Notes: generated from the letters alone by a model not told the origin. Shown: positions 1 to 5,569, counted from the first letter of the stretch. The stretch: DNA of 5,569 nt from Chlorobiota bacterium (GCA_013151975.1 JAADHG010000125.1:1-5569); one strand, 5' to 3'. Program-made: numbers and translations.

Positions 1-797
1 ACAAGATTGCTTTGTTAGAGCGAAACAAAAATGGATATATTTATAATACCGATGATGATGGAGAAAGAGTTTTATTAAGAATTGGAAGTGGTGACGATAC
101 AAGTGACAGTTTTATCTTTATTGGTAACAAAAAAGATGATAAGCCAAGAAAATACGACAGGCGTACGTCAAGCGATATAGTTTTAGCTTTTGGCTTAAAT
201 AACGCGATAATTGAAGGAAGCAGTTTAAACGATTCACCATACAAAATAGGAGGTTCTCGATTTTTTGAAATTGGTTGGGCTTGGAAAACCAGAGTGTTTA
301 AAAATTCCAATTGGTTGCGATTCAAATATGGTTATTCTTTTCAAATAAACGGATTAAAGCCTAAGGATAATATGTATTTTGTTCAGAATGGGAATGAAAC
401 TAATTTAGAAGTATTTTCAAATGATTTAAGCAAATCTAAATTAACTATAACCAATTTAGTCTTTCCTATTCATTTTGAGTTTGGACCTTCAAAAAGAATT
501 GATAGAGACGGTTACTTTAGATATAGTACTCGCAATAAACTCAAAATTGGAGTAGGAGGTTATGCAGGGTTTAATATTGGCACACGACAAAAATTAAAAT
601 ATACAGCAGATGGTGAAAAAATTAAAGATAAAATAAAGCGTAATTATAATACTTCAGATTTCGTATACGGCTTAAGTAGTTATATAGCTTTTGGCGATAC
701 GGCATTATATGTGAAATACGATTTGTCACCAATATTTAAAAACCAAGTTGTAGAACAAAACAATATTTCGGTAGGTGTGAGGTTTGATATGGATTAA
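1..797 (+). CDS. Probable outer-membrane beta-barrel protein, 5'-truncated by the window edge
   Basis: The frame is open to the left edge: codons for Lys-Ile-Ala precede the TTG at 12, so that TTG is probably internal and the true start lies outside the window. About 264 C-terminal residues are visible. They hold several stretches of alternating polar and hydrophobic/aromatic residues that read like antiparallel beta strands, for example FFEIGWAWKTRVF, NWLRFKYGYSFQI, LTITNLVFPIHFEFG, KIGVGGYAGFNIG, FVYGLSSYIAFG and the final ISVGVRFDMD. Glycine- and aromatic-rich strands joined by charged loops, ending in a strand at the C-terminus, are typical of small Bacteroidota outer-membrane barrels (porin-like or OMP_b-brl families). 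The signal peptide and N-terminal region are not visible, and the substrate or role cannot be deduced. The first visible residues (KIALLERNK) could be the end of a charged helical segment. The TAA stop is at 795-797, followed by a terminator. Confidence is high that this is a gene and moderate for the barrel assignment. Confidence 0.75.
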   Translation, partial: KIALLERNKNGYIYNTDDDGERVLLRIGSGDDTSDSFIFIGNKKDDKPRKYDRRTSSDIVLAFGLNNAIIEGSSLNDSPYKIGGSRFFEIGWAWKTRVFKNSNWLRFKYGYSFQINGLKPKDNMYFVQNGNETNLEVFSNDLSKSKLTITNLVFPIHFEFGPSKRIDRDGYFRYSTRNKLKIGVGGYAGFNIGTRQKLKYTADGEKIKDKIKRNYNTSDFVYGLSSYIAFGDTALYVKYDLSPIFKNQVVEQNNISVGVRFDMD

Positions 798-827
798 CTT
801 TTTCAACTACTAACTATTTTTCATGTT

Positions 828-865
828 AAAGAGTTCTTGTAAATTTTATAAGGGCTCTTTTTTTT
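828..865 (+). terminator. Rho-independent terminator of the beta-barrel gene
   Basis: A 14-bp stem is formed by 828-841 and 847-860, including three G-U wobble pairs, around the five-base loop AATTT. A run of eight T runs through 858-865. It begins 30 bases after the stop codon at 797, so it should end the upstream transcript and make dnaG depend on its own promoter. Confidence 0.85.
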
Positions 866-886
866 GATTTTATATAGATGACAAAC

Positions 887-918
887 TTGATACAATATTG
901 TAAAATATATTACATTTA
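887..918 (+). promoter_or_regulatory. Candidate dnaG promoter with a palindrome in the spacer
   Basis: TTG at 887-889 and TACATTTA at 911-918 resemble the Bacteroidota -33 (TTG) and -7 (TAnnTTTG) elements, with a 21-base spacer; the last base of the -7 match is A instead of G. The spacer contains the perfect 12-bp palindrome TACAATATTGTA (891-902), which could be an operator or chance in AT-rich DNA. It is the best match I found by eye between the terminator and dnaG. If real, transcription would start near 925 and the repeat at 921-1017 would form most of the dnaG leader. Confidence 0.35.
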
Positions 919-920
919 CA

Positions 921-1017
921 TTGTTATTCCTGTGTGGTCGCTGAGCGTGTCGAAGTGAAGGCAGGAATCTTTTAAATTGAAACTAAAACAAATGTCCTGT
1001 TTCTACAGGAATGATAA
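921..1017. repeat. Composite dispersed intergenic repeat with inverted arms
   Basis: The outer arms ATTCCTGT (926-933) and ACAGGAAT (1005-1012) are perfect inverted repeats, with imperfect matching continuing outward. ATTCCTG (926-932) also pairs with CAGGAAT (962-968), and TCCTGT (995-1000) pairs with ACAGGA (1005-1010) around a TTCT loop. The 29-base loop of the first hairpin holds GGTCGCTGAGCGTGTCGAAG (936-955), whose reverse complement resembles the CTTCGAC..GCTCAG..GACC repeats found in many bacterial genomes. The whole resembles flavobacterial intergenic repeats with ATTCCTGC..GCAGGAAT and TCCT..AGGAATGA parts. Recognition of both families is from memory, and copy number cannot be seen from one window. 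The segment is noticeably richer in GC than its flanks. Confidence 0.6.
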
Positions 1018-1020
1018 AGC

Positions 1021-1036
1021 ATTTTGATATCAAAAT
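1021..1036. promoter_or_regulatory. Perfect 16-bp palindrome over the dnaG start codon
   Basis: ATTTTGATATCAAAAT reads identically on both strands and contains the TTG start (1024-1026). In mRNA it could form a 6-bp stem, ATTTTG with CAAAAT, around an ATAT loop, placing the start codon in the stem; as DNA it could be an operator. Part of it is constrained by the codons for Met-Ile-Ser-Lys-Ser. The palindrome is seen directly; any function is inference. Confidence 0.4.
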
Positions 1037-3000
1037 CCACCATAGATCAAGTATTTGAAACTGCTCGCGTAGAGGAGGTTATTGGCGATTTTGTAAATCT
1101 AAAAAAGTCAGGTGCTAATTTTAAAGGCCTAAGTCCTTTTAGTGAAGAACGTACGCCAAGTTTTATGGTGTCTCCAGTAAAACAAATTTGGAAAGATTTT
1201 TCTAGCGGAAAAGGAGGCACTGTGGTTTCTTTTTTAATGGAGCATGAACATTTTACATATCCTGAAGCCATAAAATATTTAGCAAAAAAGTACAATATTG
1301 AAATAGAGGAAACTGAACAAACCGATGAACAAAAGGAAGAGGCAGGAGAACGCGAGAGTATGTTTTTGGTAAGTGAGTTTGCGAATACGTATTTTCAAAA
1401 TGTATTACATAAAACCAATCAGGGTAAAGCTATTGGTTTGAGTTATTTTAAAGAACGTGGATTTACAGAAGAGACGATAAAAAGATTCCAATTAGGATAT
1501 GCTCTTGACGAATGGCATACCTTTACTGATGAGGCGATTAAAAAAGGCTATCAACTTAAATATTTAGAAAGCACAGGACTTACAATTGTAAAAGATACTT
1601 CGACAGGCTCAGTACAAACCAAAACATTTGATCGTTTTAAAGGTCGCGTCATGTTTCCTATTCATAGTATGTCTGGTCGTGTTTTGGGTTTCGGAGGGCG
1701 TATTTTAGCAAATAATAAAAATGCAGCAAAGTATTTAAATTCTCCAGAGAGCGATATTTACCATAAAAGTAAAGTATTGTATGGTATTTATTATGCTAAA
1801 CAAAGCATCGCCAAAGAAGATAATTGCTTTTTGGTTGAAGGCTATACAGATGTGATTCAACTGTATCAAAAAGGAGTTAAAAATGTAGTGTCTTCTTCAG
1901 GAACTGCTTTAACTTCAGAACAAATCCGCCTAATTAATAGGCTTACAAAAAACATTACTGTGCTTTTTGATGGTGATGCCGCAGGCATTAGAGCCTCACT
2001 TCGTGGTATTGATCTTATTTTAGAGCAAGGTATGAATGTTAAGGTCTGTACCTTTCCTAATGGAGAAGATCCAGATAGTTTTGCAAAACAAAATACGTTT
2101 GAAGAATTAACCTCGTATTTAGAGGAAAATGCCAAAGACTTTATTGCATACAAGGCGTCTTTATTAATGGAAGAAGCCAAGAATGATCCTGTTAAAAAAG
2201 CGGCTCTTATTAGAGATATGGTCACCAGTATTTCTAAAATCCAGGACAGTATTCAAAAAGAAATCTACGTTCAGGAATGTGCCAAAATAATGGATATTAG
2301 CGAAGATGTACTCTTTAGTACACTAGCGCAAATTGGCAAAAAAGAATTACAAGAGGCTAACAAATCATATAAAAAAGAGCAAAAGGCATTTGAAGTTGTA
2401 CGTACTAAACAGCCTACTAAAAAAGTAGATATTCAATATGAATTAGAACACAAAATCATAGAAACCTTATTGCTATATGGCAATAAAACTGAGGAGTTTG
2501 AAGATTTGGTGTTAAAGGAAAATGAAGCTGGCGAACTAATTTTAGAACCTGTTGTGCATCAAGCTAAAGTGTTTGAAAAAATTTATTTGGATTTACAAGA
2601 AGATGAAATGGAGTTTACAAACGATAAGTTTAGAACACTATATTATACAATTATTGATACTTTAAACCAAAACCCTGATTTTGCTTTAGAAAGTTTTGTA
2701 AATAAAGTAGATCCCGAAATGGCAAACGACGTTACCACCATTTTAATGAATGACGAGCGTTACACCTTGCATGATTGGGAGCGCAATAATATTTTTCCAA
2801 AATCTAAAACACACAGTATAGCCCAATTAGTTAGCGAAACTATTTTAAGTTTACGCTGCTTTTTAATTGATCAAAAAGTAAGTGATTTTAAACAGGAAAC
2901 CATAGACAACCCTACAAATTCTAAAGCTGTTTTAGAAGATGTAATGAACTATTCCAATTTAAAGATGTTGCTGTCTAGAAAGCTAAATAGGGTTTTATAA
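1024..3000 (+). CDS. dnaG: DNA primase DnaG lacking zinc-binding residues
   Basis: Primase lays the RNA primers used by DNA polymerase at the replication fork and works with the replicative helicase DnaB. The 658-residue product opens with the primase zinc-binding fold (about residues 1-100), but the ligand positions of the C-x2-H-x17-C-x2-C pattern are Ser37, Ser40, Asp58 and Ser61. The surrounding motif (PFSEERTPSF, DFSSGKGG) and exact spacing are kept. The RNA-polymerase core follows, with DRFKGRVMFPI (203-213), GRVLGFGGR and KYLNSPESDIYHKS. The TOPRIM catalytic acids are intact: Glu272 in EGYTDV, Asp316 and Asp318 in FDGDAAG, and Asp349 and Asp351 in GEDPDSF. The less conserved C-terminal part (about 450-658) should be the helicase-binding region. 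At 658 residues it is longer than E. coli DnaG (581). The TTG start is chosen because TAA lies in frame at 1015-1017, the next in-frame ATG is codon 48, and MISKSTIDQVFETARVEEVI matches the family N-terminus. It converges on the response regulator with one base between stops. Confidence 0.97.
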   Translation: MISKSTIDQVFETARVEEVIGDFVNLKKSGANFKGLSPFSEERTPSFMVSPVKQIWKDFSSGKGGTVVSFLMEHEHFTYPEAIKYLAKKYNIEIEETEQTDEQKEEAGERESMFLVSEFANTYFQNVLHKTNQGKAIGLSYFKERGFTEETIKRFQLGYALDEWHTFTDEAIKKGYQLKYLESTGLTIVKDTSTGSVQTKTFDRFKGRVMFPIHSMSGRVLGFGGRILANNKNAAKYLNSPESDIYHKSKVLYGIYYAKQSIAKEDNCFLVEGYTDVIQLYQKGVKNVVSSSGTALTSEQIRLINRLTKNITVLFDGDAAGIRASLRGIDLILEQGMNVKVCTFPNGEDPDSFAKQNTFEELTSYLEENAKDFIAYKASLLMEEAKNDPVKKAALIRDMVTSISKIQDSIQKEIYVQECAKIMDISEDVLFSTLAQIGKKELQEANKSYKKEQKAFEVVRTKQPTKKVDIQYELEHKIIETLLLYGNKTEEFEDLVLKENEAGELILEPVVHQAKVFEKIYLDLQEDEMEFTNDKFRTLYYTIIDTLNQNPDFALESFVNKVDPEMANDVTTILMNDERYTLHDWERNNIFPKSKTHSIAQLVSETILSLRCFLIDQKVSDFKQETIDNPTNSKAVLEDVMNYSNLKMLLSRKLNRVL

Positions 3001-3001
3001 A

Positions 3002-3631
3002 TTAACCCAATTCCAAATGCCTTGCTTGATTTACTAAATCCACCAAATTGGTAACATTTAATTTTTTCATAAGTCTCGCTTTATACGTACTCACGGTTTT
3101 TTCATTAATGTCCAATTCCTTAGCAATTTCTTTGTTTCGCCGACCAGAAGACAATAATTTTAGCACTTCAACTTCACGCGTAGAAAGCTTTTTATAAAGC
3201 CTACTAGGTTTATTACCACGTTCATCAAATGCTAAACGCTGTGCTAAATTATTACTAATGTAAATACCACCATTGTACACTTTTAAAATGGCATCCTTAA
3301 TGGTTTGTGTACTCACTGTTTTTGTGAGATAACCAGATGCTCCAGCTTTAATGGTGCTCACAGCATAAATTTCTTCAGGATGTGTACTGAACATAATCAC
3401 TTTTACGTCACTATATTCTTTTTTTAATGTTCTAAGGGCTGTAATTCCATTAAGTTCGGGTAAATCAATTTCTGAAAGAACAACATCCACATTAGTTTTT
3501 CCTACAAAATCAAATAATTCTTTTCCAGTAGTAACACTACCAATTACTTGAATGTCAGGAGAAGTCTCAAATAACATTTTAAGACCAGTTCTAATAATAG
3601 GATGGTGGTCTGCAACCAATACCTTAATCAT
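3002..3631 (-). CDS. NarL/FixJ-type response regulator with degenerate receiver site
   Basis: A 209-residue DNA-binding response regulator. The receiver domain (about 1-120) has the usual fold landmarks: beta-1 VLVADHHP, Ser82 in VIMFS, GASGYL and Lys104. A LuxR-type helix-turn-helix follows (about 147-206), with LSTREVEVLKLLSSGRRNKEIA, then ELDINEKTVSTYKARLMKKL, as in the NarL/FixJ family. The site that is Asp in phosphorylated receivers is Glu54 (DVVLSEIDLP; codon GAA), and the second Asp of the acid pocket is His9 (Asp8 is kept). Such a protein is unlikely to be phosphorylated normally; Glu may mimic the phosphorylated state. No histidine kinase gene is visible nearby. The ATG start gives the expected MIKVL beta-1 strand. 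The gene runs convergently into dnaG and lies 129 bases downstream of nadE on the same strand, behind inverted repeats that may control it. Target genes are unknown. Confidence 0.93.
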   Translation of the reverse strand: MIKVLVADHHPIIRTGLKMLFETSPDIQVIGSVTTGKELFDFVGKTNVDVVLSEIDLPELNGITALRTLKKEYSDVKVIMFSTHPEEIYAVSTIKAGASGYLTKTVSTQTIKDAILKVYNGGIYISNNLAQRLAFDERGNKPSRLYKKLSTREVEVLKLLSSGRRNKEIAKELDINEKTVSTYKARLMKKLNVTNLVDLVNQARHLELG

Positions 3632-3643
3632 GACTAGAGTTTT

Positions 3644-3694
3644 TTATTAATTAATAAATAGGGAAACATAAACTTAAAACAAGCTAAGTTTATG
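3644..3694 (-). promoter_or_regulatory. Two inverted repeats upstream of the response regulator gene
   Basis: CATAAACTTA (3667-3676) and TAAGTTTATG (3685-3694) form a perfect 10-bp inverted repeat around eight bases, 36 bases from the start codon. Closer to the gene, 3644-3657 is the 14-bp palindrome TTATTAATTAATAA. A weak Bacteroidota-type promoter may overlap them on the minus strand (TTG at 3682-3680, TATTTATT at 3660-3653, spacer 19). The larger repeat could be an operator, for example for autoregulation, or a weak nadE terminator; its stem has only two G-C pairs and no good T-run follows, so an operator seems the better guess. Confidence 0.35.
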
Positions 3695-3760
3695 ATTGTT
3701 GTGGAGATATGGTAAATTTAATCAAAAAAACAATGTAAATCATAGTTTTAACTGATAAAA

Positions 3761-4558
3761 TTACAAGCTTCGTTTTAAATGTTTAGGAATTTCACAAACT
3801 GGAATAGACATCATTTTGTGCTTATTGGCTGAATTATAGCGTTTAAAGATATTAAAAATGTCTTTTTCACGACCTTTAAAATCTTCATTTTTTTTCCCTT
3901 GAGCAGCCATTTGCATTGCCCATTCCAATTCGTCATAATTAGCTCCAATTTGGTCTTCGTCCGTTCTGTCGTCTCCCCAAAGCCCATCAGTAGGAGCGGC
4001 ATCAATAATTTCTTGGTTAATACCTAAAAACTTTGCAATGGTGTAAACCTCAGATTTGTACAAATCGGCAATCGGACTTAAATCGACACCTCCATCGCCA
4101 TATTTTGTAAAAAAACCAATACCAAAATCTTCAACTTTATTTCCTGTTCCTGCCACTAAGTATTTATGTAATGCTGCAAAGTAATATAATGTAGTCATTC
4201 GCAAACGTGCTCGTGTATTTGCCAGTGACATAAATCGCACTTCTTCATTTTCAACAGTAGGTAAAACGGCTATTAAATTATCAAAAACAGGTGTTAGTTT
4301 TACTTCAATTGTATTAACATTTGAAAAATTATCTTTAAGCCAGTTTATATGATTTACTGCTCTACTTACTTGAGATCTTGCTTGGTGTATTGGCATTTCA
4401 ACACACAAAAGATCCAAACCAGTTTTAGCACATAAGGTTGATGTTACAGCAGAATCAATACCACCAGAAACACCAATAACAAATCCGTTTACCTTAGCTT
4501 TTGTGGCATAATCTTTAAGCCAGTTTACAATGTGGTCAATAACTTTTTCTGTATTCAT
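3761..4558 (-). CDS. nadE: NH3-dependent NAD+ synthetase NadE
   Basis: NadE catalyses the last step of NAD+ biosynthesis in the cytoplasm, converting deamido-NAD+ to NAD+ with ATP and ammonia. The 265-residue product is the short, single-domain form with no N-terminal glutaminase (nitrilase-like) domain, so it should use free ammonia. The ATP-pyrophosphatase loop SGGIDS is at 31-36. Further family blocks are SLANTRARLRMTTLYYFA (111-128), GTGNKVEDFGIGFFTKYGDG (137-156), DLSPIADLYKSEVY (159-172) and APTDGLWGDDRTDEDQIG (188-205). The sequence ends in KMMSIPVCEIPKHLKRSL, also family-like. The ATG start gives MNTEKVIDHIVNWL, in line with relatives. A 17-base stretch encoding NWLKD occurs twice, exactly 60 codons apart. 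It is divergent from gldB across a 103-bp region that should hold its promoter, and the response regulator lies downstream on the same strand after 129 bases. Confidence 0.97.
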   Translation of the reverse strand: MNTEKVIDHIVNWLKDYATKAKVNGFVIGVSGGIDSAVTSTLCAKTGLDLLCVEMPIHQARSQVSRAVNHINWLKDNFSNVNTIEVKLTPVFDNLIAVLPTVENEEVRFMSLANTRARLRMTTLYYFAALHKYLVAGTGNKVEDFGIGFFTKYGDGGVDLSPIADLYKSEVYTIAKFLGINQEIIDAAPTDGLWGDDRTDEDQIGANYDELEWAMQMAAQGKKNEDFKGREKDIFNIFKRYNSANKHKMMSIPVCEIPKHLKRSL

Positions 4559-4586
4559 TAAGTGCAGATTTTAATATAAAGAATAG

Positions 4587-4594
4587 TACATTTG
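4587..4594 (+). promoter_or_regulatory. Candidate gldB promoter -7 element
   Basis: TACATTTG fits the Bacteroidota -7 consensus TAnnTTTG exactly and lies 67 bases before the gldB ATG. No good TTG is seen at the -33 position, only a weak GTG near 4562-4564. A second exact match, TAAGTTTG at 4641-4648, lies 13 bases before the ATG and would give a very short leader. Which one is used cannot be told from sequence. Confidence 0.4.
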
Positions 4595-4598
4595 CAAA

Positions 4599-4606
4599 CA
4601 AAAATA
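4599..4606 (-). promoter_or_regulatory. Candidate nadE promoter -7 element
   Basis: On the minus strand this reads TATTTTTG, an exact TAnnTTTG match, about 40 bases upstream of the nadE ATG. It would give a leader of roughly 30-35 bases. The -33 region is only T-rich, without a clear TTG. It lies four bases from the candidate gldB -7 element and points toward it, so the two promoters would overlap. Confidence 0.4.
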
Positions 4607-4661
4607 AGCATTAGAGTAATTAATAAAAATTAATATCGTTTAAGTTTGATAACTTCTTTGT

Positions 4662-5569
4662 ATGAATAAATTATTGAGCATTATTATTGTAGTTGCATGT
4701 GTAACACTGTCCTGTAAAACCGATAGTAAACTAGAGCAAGACATATCTAAAATTGATATAGATGTTACTGTTGAGCGTTTTGACCAGCTTTTTGCAAAAG
4801 TAACACCCGAAGGCTTGCCGAAATTAAAGAAAGCATATCCTTTTATGTTTTCTAAACGCTATAACGATTCTGTTTGGGTTGCTAGAATTAACGATACATT
4901 ACAGCGTCAGTTAAGTAATCAGGCAAACACAGTTCATGGTGATTTTAAAACTACTAAAACAGAGATTCATGGCTTATTTCAGCATTTAAAGTATTATTTT
5001 AAAGATTTTAAATCACCTAGAATTATTACTGTAATTTCGGATGTTGATTTTAGAAATAAGGTTATTGTTACCGACTCTATTGTACTTATTGCTTTAGACA
5101 CATATTTAGGAGAAGATCATTTTTTTTATAGTGATATATACCAATATATCAAGCAAAATATGAAACCTTCTCAAATTGTTCCAGATTTAGCTGTGCAATA
5201 TGCGCAACAACATATTTATCAGCATAGACGAAAAACACTTTTAGACGAAATGATTTATTTTGGAAAAATATTATATTTTAAAGATGTAATGCTTCCAAAT
5301 ATTTCAGACCAGGAAAAAATGGGTTATACCAAAGCACAATTGGATTGGGCACAAGATAACGAAAGTAATATTTGGCGGCACTTTGTAGAAAAGGAACTCT
5401 TGTTTAGTACTGATTCAAAATTGGCTTCACGATTTATAAATCCTGCACCATTTTCTAAGTTTAATTTAGAATTAGATAGTGAGTCTCCTGGACGATTAGG
5501 GCAATATATGGGTTGGCAAATTGTAAGAGCTTATGCTGAGAATAACGAGGCATCCTTGCAAGATATATT
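4662..5569 (+). CDS. gldB: Gliding motility lipoprotein GldB, 3' end cut by the window
   Basis: GldB is a cell-envelope lipoprotein required for gliding in Flavobacterium johnsoniae, where gldB lies next to gldC. The visible 302 residues run off the right edge with no stop; by family length (about 320) perhaps 20 residues are missing. The N-terminus is a lipoprotein signal: MNK, a hydrophobic stretch LLSIIIVVACVTLS, then Cys18 followed by KTDSKLEQD. Cys13 (VVAC) is a possible alternative lipidation site. Family-like blocks are ITVISDVDFRNKVIVTDSIV (about 121-140), IALDTYLGEDHFFY, YFGKILYFKDVMLP, KMGYTKAQLDWAQDNE, FVEKELLFSTDSKLASRFI, NPAPFSKFNLELDSESPGRL, and GQYMGWQIVRAY near the end. The ATG at 4662 is supported by an in-frame TAA at 4650-4652 and by the signal peptide it creates. 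The biochemical role of GldB is not established. I expect gldC just beyond the window. Confidence 0.93.
   Translation, partial: MNKLLSIIIVVACVTLSCKTDSKLEQDISKIDIDVTVERFDQLFAKVTPEGLPKLKKAYPFMFSKRYNDSVWVARINDTLQRQLSNQANTVHGDFKTTKTEIHGLFQHLKYYFKDFKSPRIITVISDVDFRNKVIVTDSIVLIALDTYLGEDHFFYSDIYQYIKQNMKPSQIVPDLAVQYAQQHIYQHRRKTLLDEMIYFGKILYFKDVMLPNISDQEKMGYTKAQLDWAQDNESNIWRHFVEKELLFSTDSKLASRFINPAPFSKFNLELDSESPGRLGQYMGWQIVRAYAENNEASLQDI

Noticed and set aside
12..14. TTG at 12 as a true start of the first gene
   Set aside because: The frame is open to the window edge, and the visible protein begins mid-domain without a signal peptide, so the gene almost certainly starts upstream.
41..325. Open frame antisense to the beta-barrel gene
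   Set aside because: It lies wholly opposite a convincing coding region, has no family resemblance and a low-complexity Leu/Ser-rich composition; it is a shadow of the real gene.
921..1017. CRISPR array or insertion-sequence remnant at the dnaG leader
   Set aside because: There are no regularly spaced direct repeats with spacers and no transposase fragment; the structure fits a small dispersed palindromic repeat instead.
1047..2225. Two open frames antisense to dnaG (1047-1295 and 1866-2225)
   Set aside because: Both lie inside a strongly conserved dnaG and show no recognisable domain or upstream signal.
3721..3760. Rho-independent terminator directly after nadE
   Set aside because: On the minus strand a small bulged hairpin lies just after the stop, but the run of seven T is about ten bases beyond the stem, and the stem is short and AT-rich.
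3811..4005. Alternative-frame open frame inside nadE
   Set aside because: It is on the same strand as nadE but in another frame, over conserved NadE motifs; its Lys-rich product looks like a frame shadow.
1..5569. A new multigene defence, secretion or biosynthetic system
   Set aside because: Every sizeable frame is explained by a housekeeping or motility gene, and no accessory gene, toxin-antitoxin pair, nuclease, phage gene, tRNA or rRNA was seen.

Overview
The window looks like core chromosome of a flavobacterium (Bacteroidota, Flavobacteriaceae or a close relative). It is AT-rich, starts lack clear Shine-Dalgarno sequences, candidate promoters fit the Bacteroidota TTG / TAnnTTTG pattern, and it carries gldB, a gliding-motility lipoprotein gene typical of this phylum.

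Layout. Positions 1-797 (+) hold the C-terminal part of a probable outer-membrane beta-barrel protein, closed by a strong Rho-independent terminator (828-865). The 226-base gap that follows holds that terminator, a weak candidate promoter with a 12-bp palindrome in its spacer, and a composite dispersed repeat (921-1017) abutting the next gene. Positions 1024-3000 (+) encode DNA primase DnaG with a TTG start inside a perfect 16-bp palindrome. One base later, 3002-3631 (-) encodes a NarL/FixJ-type response regulator convergent with dnaG. Upstream of it on the same strand is NH3-dependent NAD+ synthetase NadE (3761-4558, -). A 103-bp divergent promoter region separates nadE from gldB (4662 to the window edge, +), which lacks only its last residues.

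The genes do not form one pathway: they serve replication priming, transcriptional control, NAD biosynthesis and gliding motility/secretion. From memory this neighbourhood is common in flavobacteria; that was not checked. I see no mobile-element gene, CRISPR array, tRNA, rRNA, defence system or biosynthetic cluster, and no convincing evidence of an undescribed multigene system.

The points most worth a second look are molecular. The primase has lost all four zinc ligands of its N-terminal zinc-binding fold while its TOPRIM catalytic residues are intact. The response regulator has Glu in place of the phospho-acceptor Asp and His in place of one acid-pocket Asp, so it probably does not work as an ordinary phosphorylation switch. 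The dnaG leader combines a repeat with a palindrome over the start codon.
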